Part shown: positions 42,202 to 51,779 of the stretch, piece by piece | How the letters are laid out: every line of letters begins with the position of its first letter | Numbering within the stretch: position 1 is the first letter of the stretch | Assembly: GCF_005217615.1 (NCBI RefSeq) | Contig: NZ_SZNK01000001.1 | Location: forward strand, 949,501-1,013,500 | Reading direction: 5' to 3' | Length of the DNA stretch: 64,000 nt | Source of the DNA: Brevibacillus antibioticus | Lineage (GTDB): Bacteria; Bacillota; Bacilli; Brevibacillales; Brevibacillaceae | Notes under the pieces: model-generated | The model's database searches: none | Told to the model about the DNA's origin: nothing | Seen by the model: the letters and a program-made list of their open reading frames with translations, nothing else | Translations under genes and position numbers: made by a program

Positions 42202-43626
42202 ATGGAACAACAGACGTTTCGAGTGGAAAAAGACTTTCTTGGCGAGAAGCAAATTCCAGTAGAGGCTTATTATGGCGTGCAAACGATGCGAGCAACGGAA
42301 AACTTCCCAATCACCGGGTATCGTCTTCATTTTTCCCTCATCAATGCAATGGCAATGGTAAAAAAAGCAGCTGCGATGGCAAATATGGAAGTTTCCAGAT
42401 TGAATCCGCGGTTAGGAAATGCGATTGTTACTGCGGCGGAAGAAATCATGCAAGGAAAGTGGCATGATCAATTTATCGTCGATCCGATCCAAGGCGGAGC
42501 AGGTACTTCGATTAATATGAATGCCAACGAAGTGATCGCGAACCGTGGTCTTGAGATGCTTGGTGAGAAAAAAGGAGATTATTTCCACTTAAGCCCAAAT
42601 ACACATGTCAACATGTCTCAGTCTACCAACGATGCGTTCCCAACAGCGATTCATATTGCAACACTCACGCTATTGGAAAAGCTGCTCGTGACGATGGATA
42701 AGCTGCATGATGCATTTGGCCAAAAAGCAAAAGAATTCGATGATGTCATTAAAATGGGCAGAACGCATTTGCAAGATGCCGTTCCGATTCGCTTGGGCCA
42801 AGAATTCGAAGCATACCGTCGGGTGCTTGAGCGCGATATCAAGCGTATCAAGCAATCTCGTCAGCATTTATACGAAGTGAATATGGGAGCAACTGCGGTA
42901 GGAACAGGTTTAAATGCTGATCCTCGTTACATTACAACAGTAGTCAAGCATCTTGCCGATATCACAGGCTTCCCATTGACAGGTGCAGAGCATCTCGTGG
43001 ATGCTACACAAAACACAGATGCGTATACAGAAGTATCAGCAGCGCTGAAAGTTTGCATGATGAATATGTCTAAAATCGCGAATGACTTGCGCTTGATGGC
43101 ATCAGGACCTCGAGCTGGACTGGGAGAAATCTCCTTGCCGGCGCGTCAGCCAGGCTCCTCCATCATGCCAGGAAAAGTCAATCCTGTTATGGCAGAGCTC
43201 ATCAACCAAGTAGCGTTTCAGGTCATCGGAAATGACCATACGATTTGTTTGGCATCTGAGGCAGGTCAGCTAGAACTGAACGTGATGGAGCCTGTGCTTG
43301 TCTTCAACTTGCTGCAATCGATCAGCATCATGGACAATGCATTCGATGTCTTTACGCGCCACTGCTTGGAAGGAATCGAAGCAAACCGCGAGCGCATGAA
43401 AGAATACGTGGAAAAAAGCGTGGGCGTCATCACAGCGGTGAATCCTCATCTCGGATATGAGACTGCTGCACGCATTGCCCGCGAAGCTATTTTGACAGGA
43501 AAGTCTGTACGTGAGCTGTGCTTGCAACACAATGTACTGACAGAAGAAGAACTGGATCTGATTCTCGATCCATTTGAAATGACGCATCCAGGTATTGCTG
43601 GAGCATCCTTACTGGATCGCGACTAA
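42202..43626 (+). CDS. aspA: Aspartate ammonia-lyase
   Basis: The 474-residue enzyme shows the fumarase/aspartase superfamily signature GSSIMPGKVNP, with GGAGTSINMNANEVIANR and SQSTNDAFPTAIH around the active site. It converts aspartate to fumarate and ammonia, feeding amino-acid nitrogen and carbon into central metabolism. Length matches aspartases (about 470). ATG 42202 has only a modest upstream site (AAGGCTGG). The terminator at 43631 follows. Fumarase C is the alternative, but the N-terminus (EKDFLGEKQIPVEAYYGVQT) is that of AspA. Confidence 0.93.
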   Translation: MEQQTFRVEKDFLGEKQIPVEAYYGVQTMRATENFPITGYRLHFSLINAMAMVKKAAAMANMEVSRLNPRLGNAIVTAAEEIMQGKWHDQFIVDPIQGGAGTSINMNANEVIANRGLEMLGEKKGDYFHLSPNTHVNMSQSTNDAFPTAIHIATLTLLEKLLVTMDKLHDAFGQKAKEFDDVIKMGRTHLQDAVPIRLGQEFEAYRRVLERDIKRIKQSRQHLYEVNMGATAVGTGLNADPRYITTVVKHLADITGFPLTGAEHLVDATQNTDAYTEVSAALKVCMMNMSKIANDLRLMASGPRAGLGEISLPARQPGSSIMPGKVNPVMAELINQVAFQVIGNDHTICLASEAGQLELNVMEPVLVFNLLQSISIMDNAFDVFTRHCLEGIEANRERMKEYVEKSVGVITAVNPHLGYETAARIAREAILTGKSVRELCLQHNVLTEEELDLILDPFEMTHPGIAGASLLDRD

Positions 43627-43630
43627 ATCC

Positions 43631-43673
43631 AAAAACTCCCGCGCTTTGCTCATGCGAAGCAGCGGGAGTTTTT
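43631..43673. terminator. Bidirectional intrinsic terminator
   Basis: AAAAACTCCCGC (43631-43642) pairs with GCGGGAGTTTTT (43662-43673). It lies between convergent aspA and pdaA. Confidence 0.8.
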
Positions 43674-43696
43674 GCTTGAAAAAGGAAGGGCTTGCG

Positions 43697-44482
43697 CTAC
43701 TTTTTCGGAAGCTGATCCAAGCCCTTGAATTCATAGCCTTGCTTGCGTGCTTCATCGATTATCGTCCCGAGAGCCTCCGCATTGTCTTTGGAGACAGAAT
43801 GGAGCAGAATAACAGCACCAGGATGCAATTGGGCCATCACATTATCATAAGCGTATTTTGCCCCACGCTGGACTTTTGTATCCCAATCCTTATAGGCGAC
43901 CGACCAAAAGACATTGGTATAGCCCAAATCTTTGGTAACAGCAAGTGTGCGATCACTGAAAATTCCTCTAGGAGGTCGCAAGTAATGCATGTTAGCCTGT
44001 CCGGTTACTTGCTGGACCGCATCGCTTACTTTCGTCAGTTCGTCTTTGATTTTTTGATTCGGTACGGTCGTCATATCGGGATGGCTCCACGAATGGTTGC
44101 CGATCAGATGGCCCTCTTTTGCCATTCGCTTTAATAACTCCGGCTGTTCCTTCACAAAATGTCCTGTCACAAAGAAAATAGCGGGGACTTTTTTCGCGAG
44201 AAGGGTATCTAAAATCTTTGGCGTGTAGCCATTTTCATAACCGTTGTCAAACGTCAAGTAAAGCTCTTTTTTCGTGGTATCACCTAAAAAAACCGCACCG
44301 TGACGATCGACAATGCCTTTAAAGCCTTCCTCGTTGATAGAGGGTAACTGACCATTCTTGCTCTTTTTAAAACCAAAATGGTACGGGTGATCTGGTGAGG
44401 CCATAATCGAGTCAACTGGCAAGGCACTTGTAAGCAACAAGCTAATTCCGATCAACAAGCTTTTGATCCATCGTCTTTTCAA
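43697..44482 (-). CDS. pdaA: PdaA-type polysaccharide deacetylase (delta-lactam biosynthesis)
   Basis: A 261-residue secreted protein: signal peptide (KSLLIGISLLLTSALPVDS) and a NodB deacetylase domain with LTFDNGYENGYTPKIL (metal Asp), GNHSWSHPDM (two metal His), RPPRGIFSDR and LLHSV. TFDNGYEN instead of TFDDG is the PdaA signature. PdaA deacetylates muramic acid in spore cortex peptidoglycan, allowing muramic-delta-lactam formation and later germination. The start is TTG 44482 behind GAAGGGAG. Confidence 0.9.
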   Translation of the reverse strand: MKRRWIKSLLIGISLLLTSALPVDSIMASPDHPYHFGFKKSKNGQLPSINEEGFKGIVDRHGAVFLGDTTKKELYLTFDNGYENGYTPKILDTLLAKKVPAIFFVTGHFVKEQPELLKRMAKEGHLIGNHSWSHPDMTTVPNQKIKDELTKVSDAVQQVTGQANMHYLRPPRGIFSDRTLAVTKDLGYTNVFWSVAYKDWDTKVQRGAKYAYDNVMAQLHPGAVILLHSVSKDNAEALGTIIDEARKQGYEFKGLDQLPKK

Positions 44483-44762
44483 TAATGAGCTCTCCCTTCT
44501 GTAGCGAAGTCATGATGTATGTAAGGTGATTCCCTCAAAAGTTTGTCCAGTCTACTTCCAAATATGTAAACGATACGTAGGCAATAGGGGCTTGTTAGGG
44601 AGACGGGTTACTTGCAAGGGCAAGTTGTGTAAAAGTCTACCGTGAGGACGGGGACAGCTGTCCACGCATGAAAAAGAAACTCTTCATATAGTATCAATGT
44701 CGACAGTGAAACTGTTGGCAAATGCTTCCAAGAGATCATCTATACCCAGGAGGTGTGGTTAA

Positions 44763-44990
44763 ATGGACGAATGGTTGGAGCAATTACGTGAGGCACTTGG
44801 TGAAGGTGCAGAAGAAATGGAAGTAAAAATCGAATACGAAGATGGCACTACGAAAAAATTATACTTTGGTAATAATGACGACGATGACGATGAAGAAGAT
44901 GAAGATGAAGAAGAGTCTGCGGAAGAAGATTCTGATGCCGAAGATTCCGAGGACGAAGAATCTGACGACGAAGATTCCGATGACGCTTAA
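44763..44990 (+). CDS. Small acidic protein with Asp/Glu/Ser tail
   Basis: The 75-residue protein has an ordinary 40-residue N-terminal part (LEQLREALGEGAEEMEVKIE, YEDGTTKKLYFG) and a tail almost entirely of Asp, Glu and Ser. It begins behind a strong CAGGAGGTG site and ends 16 nt before a terminator. The tail would be highly negative and disordered, perhaps a cation- or protein-binding tail. No family recognised. The 280 bp before it show no other gene. Confidence 0.7.
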   Translation: MDEWLEQLREALGEGAEEMEVKIEYEDGTTKKLYFGNNDDDDDEEDEDEEESAEEDSDAEDSEDEESDDEDSDDA

Positions 44991-45005
44991 TTGATTTTTA
45001 TATGG

Positions 45006-45039
45006 GAAAAAAGATACGCTTTCATGCGTATCTTTTTTC
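45006..45039 (+). terminator. Intrinsic terminator
   Basis: GAAAAAAGATACGC (45006-45019) pairs exactly with GCGTATCTTTTTTC (45026-45039), with built-in T run. Confidence 0.8.
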
Positions 45040-45090
45040 AGTTGCATTCTGTAATATTAAACATATTTCAAAATGAGGATGGAACAGAAA

Positions 45091-48000
45091 ATGAGCTTTC
45101 AAGTGAGCCATCAAATGATAAAAGAATGGTGTGGTCGCCTTTCTTATGAGAGAGGAAAGACTTTTTACCGTTCTGGGAACGTGCTTGTGGAGCATTTTCA
45201 ACCGGAACCTGCTTGGATCAGAACGACAGTGAGCGCCGGGAAAAATAATTATCAGGTCACCATTGAACTGGACGAGTCTGGTATGGCAGCAGTGTGCAGT
45301 TGCCCGACTTTGGCGTCGTACGATCAGTACTGCCAACATATCGCAGCCTCGTTGTTAACCATGCGTGATCTACTAGTAGTCGAGCATCCTAGCAGCTTTT
45401 CCACTTCCATTGAAACGAGACAAGCAGGCATGACAGATCAGCCTGATTCCCGGCTAACAGAGGGACTGTTCGGCTTGTTTGTGGACCGCCCGCTTCGGAC
45501 AAGCCATCATCGTGTGTTGCTGGATTCACGAACAACGCTTGCCTTGGAAATCATATGTAAAATCGTTCCGTACGGCTTTCGCAAAAGCATGATCGGAATA
45601 GAGCTAAAGCTAGGGCCAAAGAGGTTGTACATCGTAAAGGACATTCGCGCGTTTTTAGACCAGGTGGATAAGCAGCAAGTGTATCGTTTCTCTAGCCAAT
45701 TTACCTATGATCCGAATTTGCATCGCTTTTTGCCAGAGCATGAAGCCATCCTCCGTGAACTCCTGCAAATTTACCGCACGGAAAAAATATATCGAGAGAC
45801 AGCAAGCTACCATTATCAGGAACAGAAGCATGTGGGTGGCGAACGGGTTCTTCTTGTTCCACCCTTTACCTGGGAGCGATTATTTGCTTTGCTACTTACC
45901 GCACCGTCTGTTCACATTCAGCATCATGACCAAATGTATCCAACGTTTGCCTGTATAGATGAGCCGCCGCCACTCCACTTCGAATTCGACCAGACCAAAA
46001 CCGATCAATATCAGCTGGAAGTCCAAGGATTCAAGCAAATCACGGTCTTGGAAGCTTACGGATTGTTGCTCGTAGATGGCAAATGGCACAGACTGCCAAA
46101 GGAACAATGCCGCAGTTTGGCAGAGCTAAAGCACTTGTTAGAATCTCATAGCAGTGAGCGGATTCACATTCCCGCAGAAAAAATCGAGCCTTTCATGGTG
46201 CAGATTGTTCCGGCCTTGATGAAACTGGGGGAGGTACAAATTGCAAAGGCCGTCTCAGAACGAGTCGTGCAATTCCAGTTAAAAGCCAAGCTGTATTTGG
46301 ATAGGGTAAGAGATCGGTTGCTGGCGGGGGTTGAGTTTCAATATGGCGATATCGTCATCAATCCGCTGGAAGGGAATGAAGGAGGAGGGCAACGTGGCAG
46401 TGAGCTGATTTTGATGCGTGACGGGGAGCAGGAGCGGCAGATTTTGGAGCTGATGGAGGAAAGTGCCTTTACCCGCACGGAAGGAGGGTATTTTCTAGAT
46501 GACGAGGAAGCTGAATACGACTTTCTTTACCACGTCGTCCCCAAGCTGGAAAAGCTGTTAAAGGTATACGCGACCACTTCGGTAAAAATCAGGATTCAGC
46601 CTCTCCACTTACCACCAAAAGTAAAAGTGGATGTCGACGAGCGAACAAATTGGCTGGATTTTCGCTTTGATATGGATGGGATACCCGAGTCCGAGATCCG
46701 AAGTATTATCCAATCGGTAGAAGAAAAGCGCAGATATCATCGGCTGTCGAATGGAGCCCTTCTTCCACTGGAGACAAAGGAATTTGAGCAAATCAATCGT
46801 TTTTTGGACGAGATGGGCATGCAATATGCGGAGCAAATGGGAAGTGGTTTCCAATTACCTGCTTTTCGCGGGCTGCGCTTGCTTGATATCCCCATGCAGG
46901 GACAGTCTGTTCAGCTGGGCAAATCGTTGCGCCAGTTTTTGGAGAATATGCGTAACCCCGATAATCTGGACTTTCCCGTGCCGGAATCTTTGCAGGCGAC
47001 ACTTCGAGATTATCAAAAGTTTGGCTATCAATGGATGAAAACACTGGCTCACTACGGATTTGGGGGAATTCTCGCAGACGATATGGGCCTGGGGAAGACA
47101 TTGCAAAGTATTACCTTTCTTCTCTCTGTTCTGTCGGAAATCAGGGAACAAAAGCTCCCAGCGATTATCGTGGCTCCTGCTTCTCTTTTATACAATTGGC
47201 ACAATGAAATCAAAAAGTTCGCGCCAGAAATTCGTAGTGTTATTGTCGATGGCACAAAGGAAGAGCGGAATCAAATCGTTAACGAGCAGTCAGAAATCGA
47301 TGTGCTCATCACTTCGTATCCGCTCTTGCGTCGTGATCATGCCCAATTCGAGGAGCATTCCTTCCACACCTTGATCTTGGATGAAGCGCAGACCTTCAAA
47401 AACTATGTCACCCAAACAGCCCAGACAGTCAAACGAATAAAAGCCAAGCATCGCTTTGCTCTTACAGGAACACCTGTGGAAAACAGGGTAGAGGAGCTGT
47501 GGTCCATCTACGATGCTGTTTTCCCAGAGCTTTTTCCGGCGCGAAAGGAATTCCTCGACTTGCCGCGAGATACGATTGCGAAGCGGACGCGTCCATTTTT
47601 ATTGCGCAGGCTAAAGACGGAGGTACTGAAGGAATTGCCGGCCAAAATTGAAACGTTGCAAAGCGCAAGGCTGTTGCCAGAACAGAAAAAGCTGTATGTC
47701 GCCTATTTGGCGCAGCTTCAACAGGAAACAGTGAAGCACCTGTACAACAAAGGCTTTCAAAAAAATCGGATCAAAATTCTCGCAGGCTTGACGAGACTGC
47801 GCCAGATATGTTGTCATCCAGCGCTGTTCGTCAAAGAGTATGACGGCGGGTCAGCCAAGCTCGAACAGCTATTCGAGATCATCGGTGAGTGCAAAAACGC
47901 TGGGAAGCGCGTTTTGCTCTTTTCTCAATTCACGGAGATGTTAGGAATGATCGGACGCGAGCTGGGGTATCACGGTGTCCCGTTTTTCTATCTGGATGGA

Positions 48001-48363
48001 CAGACACCAGTAGCAGAGAGACTAGAGTTGTGCAACCGATTTAACGAGGGAGAGCGGGATTTGTTTCTCATGTCTTTAAAAGCTGGGGGAACAGGATTGA
48101 ATGTGACGGGTGCGGACACTGTAATCTTGTATGATCTGTGGTGGAATCCTGCAGTGGAACAACAGGCGGCTGATCGTGCCCATCGTATCGGACAAAAGAA
48201 CGTTGTCCAAGTGATCAGGCTTGTTGCAGAGGGGACGGTCGAAGAGAAGATGTACGAGCTACAACAAAAAAAGAAAAACTTGATCGAGGAAATCATTACA
48301 CCTGGGCAAGAGGCAATCTCATCTTTAACCGAGCAAGAAATACGCGAATTGCTGATGATTTAA
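45091..48363 (+). CDS. SWIM-domain SNF2/RapA-like helicase
   Basis: From ATG 45091 the protein is 1090 residues; an ATG at 45073 is possible but has no site. An N-terminal SWIM zinc finger (CSCPTLASYDQYCQHI, 68-83) is followed by a long SNF2-associated region and then the helicase core: GGILADDMGLGKTLQS (Walker A near 665), LILDEAQTFKN, FALTGTPVENR, LFSQFTEML, and HRIGQKN with a QKKKNLIEEI end. Such proteins move on DNA or displace proteins from it; the specific role is unknown. It is terminated at 48368. Confidence 0.9.
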   Translation: MSFQVSHQMIKEWCGRLSYERGKTFYRSGNVLVEHFQPEPAWIRTTVSAGKNNYQVTIELDESGMAAVCSCPTLASYDQYCQHIAASLLTMRDLLVVEHPSSFSTSIETRQAGMTDQPDSRLTEGLFGLFVDRPLRTSHHRVLLDSRTTLALEIICKIVPYGFRKSMIGIELKLGPKRLYIVKDIRAFLDQVDKQQVYRFSSQFTYDPNLHRFLPEHEAILRELLQIYRTEKIYRETASYHYQEQKHVGGERVLLVPPFTWERLFALLLTAPSVHIQHHDQMYPTFACIDEPPPLHFEFDQTKTDQYQLEVQGFKQITVLEAYGLLLVDGKWHRLPKEQCRSLAELKHLLESHSSERIHIPAEKIEPFMVQIVPALMKLGEVQIAKAVSERVVQFQLKAKLYLDRVRDRLLAGVEFQYGDIVINPLEGNEGGGQRGSELILMRDGEQERQILELMEESAFTRTEGGYFLDDEEAEYDFLYHVVPKLEKLLKVYATTSVKIRIQPLHLPPKVKVDVDERTNWLDFRFDMDGIPESEIRSIIQSVEEKRRYHRLSNGALLPLETKEFEQINRFLDEMGMQYAEQMGSGFQLPAFRGLRLLDIPMQGQSVQLGKSLRQFLENMRNPDNLDFPVPESLQATLRDYQKFGYQWMKTLAHYGFGGILADDMGLGKTLQSITFLLSVLSEIREQKLPAIIVAPASLLYNWHNEIKKFAPEIRSVIVDGTKEERNQIVNEQSEIDVLITSYPLLRRDHAQFEEHSFHTLILDEAQTFKNYVTQTAQTVKRIKAKHRFALTGTPVENRVEELWSIYDAVFPELFPARKEFLDLPRDTIAKRTRPFLLRRLKTEVLKELPAKIETLQSARLLPEQKKLYVAYLAQLQQETVKHLYNKGFQKNRIKILAGLTRLRQICCHPALFVKEYDGGSAKLEQLFEIIGECKNAGKRVLLFSQFTEMLGMIGRELGYHGVPFFYLDGQTPVAERLELCNRFNEGERDLFLMSLKAGGTGLNVTGADTVILYDLWWNPAVEQQAADRAHRIGQKNVVQVIRLVAEGTVEEKMYELQQKKKNLIEEIITPGQEAISSLTEQEIRELLMI

Positions 48364-48367
48364 CATG

Positions 48368-48413
48368 AACAGCTTGACTGTCGCTACCACGCGAGGGGTC
48401 AAGCTGTTTTTTT
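48368..48413 (+). terminator. Intrinsic terminator after the SNF2 gene
   Basis: AACAGCTTGAC (48368-48378) pairs with GTCAAGCTGTT (48398-48408) followed by TTTTT. Confidence 0.8.
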
Positions 48414-48545
48414 GCGAGACCTTATCCCTGTGCGAATAACGAATTGGCAGACTCCCAATGATATTTGTCCGGTTCGAGATCAGGACATAGCGAATAGCTT
48501 ATGGAGAAGGACGAAGCATCACCACAGAAGTGTGGGGGGAATGGA

Positions 48546-50363
48546 ATGGAACAATATGTGATTAAGCCATGGGATACCCGAGAAGGGAATGTGGAAACGC
48601 CGGCTAACTGGGATTTGACAGTGCCACCAGAAGTAGATGCGATCGCAGAACAAGTGGTCAAAGAGTATGACATGTCCGTAAAGAGCCGTACGCTCATTAC
48701 TTCCAAGCCAGACAAAGGCGGGGCTATTTGGCGCATCGAGACAGATAAAGGTCCGCGTAGCCTAAAGGTACTGCACCGTACGCCTGAACGCAGTCTCTAT
48801 AGTGTGGCTTTTCAAGAATACGTCGTCAAACAGGGGGCAAGGGTACCAGCACTGATTCCTGCCCGAAATGGCAGTCTTTTTGTAGAAAAAGGCGGGAAAC
48901 TCTGGATTGTTACCGATTGGATTGCTTTGCAACCGGCAACAAAAGTAGATTTGGTAGGCGCGCAAGAGCTTTGCTACGGTCTTGGTGAATTCCATCGTCA
49001 CTCGAAAGGCTATGTTCCGCCCGCAGGAGCCAAAAACTCTTCCCGTTTATATCGTTGGCCCAATCATTATCAAAAGATTGCCAAAAAAATCGGGTGGATG
49101 CGGGAAGTAGCAAAAGCCTACAGTGAAACCCCAACAAGTAATTCCATTTTGGCCGTCGTCGATCACTATGAACAGCAAGCATGGGCAGCCTTAGAGAAAT
49201 TAAAAACATCTGCCTATCCGAAAATGATCAAAATGGGAGAGGCGCACTGGGGATTGGTGCACCAAGATTACGGCTGGTCAAATGGTCAAAATGGTCCGGG
49301 AGGGCTTTGGGTCATCGACCTGGATGGCGTGTCGTACGATTTGCCGTTTCGGGATTTGCGCAAGCTCATCACCAGTACGATGGATGATATGGGCGTCTGG
49401 GATGTTACTTGGATGCGCGGTATGATCGAAGCCTATCATAAGGCAAATCCACTGGATCGCGAATCGTTTGAAGTGCTCTTAAATGACATGGCAGTGCCAA
49501 ACGAATTTTATAAGCATCTCAAAGAGATGTTTTATGATCCAGCCACCTTCTTGTCGACAGAAGCGGAAGGCATTCTGCAGCGAGTTTTGACGGGAGATAA
49601 AACGAAAGATGCGGCATTGGCAGAGCTCGCGAAAGACATCAGTAAATACGAACCGGGCAACTATGATCAAATAACGGAAGTGATTGAACCGCAAAGGTTG
49701 GCATCTGGTATCAAGGAATTGTTACCTGTTGCGTTGTCCATACCAACAGCAGAGGCTTTAGTCGAGGAACCGAAAGCCAAAAAGTCTACGAAGATTAAAG
49801 AGTCAAAGGATAGAGACTCAAAGGTCAAGGGATCCAAAGAAAAAGAGTCCAAACTCAAGAAGTCAAAAATCAAGAAGTCCAAAGACAAAGAGCTTGTAAT
49901 CGACCAGGTAGCCAGTTCCCGTCCGACTTCCGATATACCGCAAGAAAGCCAGCAAGATGGGGCAAGGGTGGAAAGTAGCAGCACAACCCGCAGAGGTCGG
50001 ATCTCATTTTCGGGAAGTGCACCGTTCATGCCATCAGCACCACTCGCTTCAAGTGAAGAACGAAAACTTGTCCGTCGAAACAAAAAGCGGGTAATGAGCT
50101 CTGCTGCCTCAAAAAGCAGCAAAAAGTCAAGCAAGCCTCTAAGCAAAGTACGGATCTCTATCGAGGTAAAAAATAAATCACCAAAAGTAAAATCCTCAAG
50201 TCAAGCGGGTAAAAACAAAAAAGGAACTGTGTGGACATCTAAACAGCAGTCCCGGACCGTCACTTCCAACAAAAGCAAGAAGGTTGCCAAGACAGCGAAA
50301 CCAGTCCGTAATACGCAGTTAAAGAAGCAGCGTCAAAAACCAAAGAAATCGAAAGGCAACTAA
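48546..50363 (+). CDS. CotS-family spore coat protein with Lys/Ser-rich tail
   Basis: I start at ATG 48546 behind GGGGGGA (605 residues). Residues 1-370 form a CotS/aminoglycoside-phosphotransferase-like kinase fold with HQDYGWSNGQ and WVIDLDGVSYDLPFRDLRKL, the loop and Asp motif of this family. From about residue 410 the protein is a low-complexity tail rich in Lys and Ser (KESKDRDSKVKGSKEKESK) to the end, far longer than in B. subtilis CotS. It probably belongs to the spore coat or crust. A CotSA-like glycosyltransferase follows 33 bp downstream, mirroring the cotS-cotSA pair. Confidence 0.85.
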   Translation: MEQYVIKPWDTREGNVETPANWDLTVPPEVDAIAEQVVKEYDMSVKSRTLITSKPDKGGAIWRIETDKGPRSLKVLHRTPERSLYSVAFQEYVVKQGARVPALIPARNGSLFVEKGGKLWIVTDWIALQPATKVDLVGAQELCYGLGEFHRHSKGYVPPAGAKNSSRLYRWPNHYQKIAKKIGWMREVAKAYSETPTSNSILAVVDHYEQQAWAALEKLKTSAYPKMIKMGEAHWGLVHQDYGWSNGQNGPGGLWVIDLDGVSYDLPFRDLRKLITSTMDDMGVWDVTWMRGMIEAYHKANPLDRESFEVLLNDMAVPNEFYKHLKEMFYDPATFLSTEAEGILQRVLTGDKTKDAALAELAKDISKYEPGNYDQITEVIEPQRLASGIKELLPVALSIPTAEALVEEPKAKKSTKIKESKDRDSKVKGSKEKESKLKKSKIKKSKDKELVIDQVASSRPTSDIPQESQQDGARVESSSTTRRGRISFSGSAPFMPSAPLASSEERKLVRRNKKRVMSSAASKSSKKSSKPLSKVRISIEVKNKSPKVKSSSQAGKNKKGTVWTSKQQSRTVTSNKSKKVAKTAKPVRNTQLKKQRQKPKKSKGN

Positions 50364-50396
50364 TGTAAGAAGTCGGAACGGGAAAGGAGAATACGG

Positions 50397-51545
50397 ATGA
50401 AAGTTATCATGGTCTGTACAGAAAAATTGCCAGTCCCTCCTATACGAGGGGGAGCGATTCAGACGTATATTGCAGGGATTGCAGATATTCTAGGGAGGCA
50501 TCACGAGCTGACTATCCTGGGAACGTCGGATCCCACGCTATCGAAGGATGAAATAGTTCGCAATACTCGTTATGTGCGGGTAGATGGTCAAGGGGTGTTC
50601 GATATCTATGCGCGCGAAGTAGCTGCTTTTCTGAGTGCGAACAACTATGATGTCATTCATGTTTTTAACCGACCGCGGATGGTTCCTATCATTCGTGAGG
50701 TATGCCCGAACGCACGTATCATTCTAAGTATGCACAATGATATGTTTGATCCGGTAAAAATAGGGCAGGCAGAAGCTGCTAGGGCCGTTGCTGAAACAGA
50801 ACGGATCATCACTATCAGTGATTATGTCGGCCGGGTTATTGCTTCGTTGTATCCCGAAGCCGCAAATAAACTTCGCACGATTTATTCAGGTGTGAACTTG
50901 GAAACGTTCGTTCCGGTGGAAGGGTCTAATACGGCGCAGAAGATTCGTCAGGAACTGCGGGCGACGCACAATCTTGGCAACAAACAAGTGATCTTGTTTG
51001 TAGGACGACTGACACCGAAAAAAGGGGCCGACATTCTGGTTCGTGCGATGAATGAACTCCGCTCCTACCATTCCAACATCGCTCTCGTCCTGGTTGGAGG
51101 GTCCTGGTACGGAGAAAATAAAATCAGTGACTATGCAGCATATGTACGCTCATTAGCGAATCGTTCGCCTGTTCCGGTTATTACAACGGGATTTGTTCCG
51201 GCAGATCAGATTCACCACTGGTTCTGGGCGGGGGACGTTTTTGTCTGTCCATCGCAATGGGAGGAACCACTGGCACGTGTTCATTATGAAGCGATGGCTG
51301 CCGGACTGCCCTTTGTCACGACAAAGCGGGGTGGAAATGCTGAGGTGATCATAGGAGGCAACGGACTGTTAGTCGAGCAGCCGGAAGACCCTCAAGCGTT
51401 TGCTGTACAGCTGAAACAACTATTGTCTAGCCGCGACCTCCAGCGTCAAATGGGGAGAAGCGGACGCCAGCTTGCCGAACAGAGATTTACATGGGAACGA
51501 GTCGCAAGAGATGTGCTAGACGTATGGAATAACAGGGGTAGGTAA
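50397..51545 (+). CDS. GT4-family glycosyltransferase, CotSA-like
   Basis: The 382-residue protein is a GT-B glycosyltransferase: N-terminal PPIRGGAIQTYIAGI, linker VILFVGRLTPKKGADILV, and C-terminal VCPSQWEEPLARVHYEAMAA with the EP(x)6-7E donor-binding motif. Its position after a CotS gene, with GGAAAGGAG before ATG 50397, matches CotSA, a coat-associated glycosyltransferase. Substrate unknown. A terminator follows at 51567. Confidence 0.88.
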   Translation: MKVIMVCTEKLPVPPIRGGAIQTYIAGIADILGRHHELTILGTSDPTLSKDEIVRNTRYVRVDGQGVFDIYAREVAAFLSANNYDVIHVFNRPRMVPIIREVCPNARIILSMHNDMFDPVKIGQAEAARAVAETERIITISDYVGRVIASLYPEAANKLRTIYSGVNLETFVPVEGSNTAQKIRQELRATHNLGNKQVILFVGRLTPKKGADILVRAMNELRSYHSNIALVLVGGSWYGENKISDYAAYVRSLANRSPVPVITTGFVPADQIHHWFWAGDVFVCPSQWEEPLARVHYEAMAAGLPFVTTKRGGNAEVIIGGNGLLVEQPEDPQAFAVQLKQLLSSRDLQRQMGRSGRQLAEQRFTWERVARDVLDVWNNRGR

Positions 51546-51566
51546 AACCAAAAAGTGAATGCTACA

Positions 51567-51607
51567 GCCCACTTCCCTAAAGAGAGTAGAGAAGTGGGCG
51601 TTTATTT
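51567..51607 (+). terminator. Intrinsic terminator after the coat operon
   Basis: GCCCACTTC (51567-51575) pairs with GAAGTGGGC (51591-51599) followed by GTTTATTT. Nothing else recognisable between 51608 and 51779. Confidence 0.7.
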
Positions 51608-51779
51608 ATACCTAGGGGACGAAGAGTCATGCAATGTCCCGCCAGTGGACTGGCCTGTCTGAACAAAAGGGCTAGTCCTACATGCATTTGTACGAATTGG
51701 GGGAGAAGCGGGGAATCTACTACGCACAAACTCCCCGCATCTTTAGGCAATCCAAAAGCCTCGCAGAATATCAGCTTGT

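Noticed and set aside
44859..45047. Minus-strand hydrophobic frame opposite the acidic protein
   Set aside because: It is the complement of the Asp/Glu codon run (GAC/GAA to GTC/TTC) and is an artefact of low complexity.
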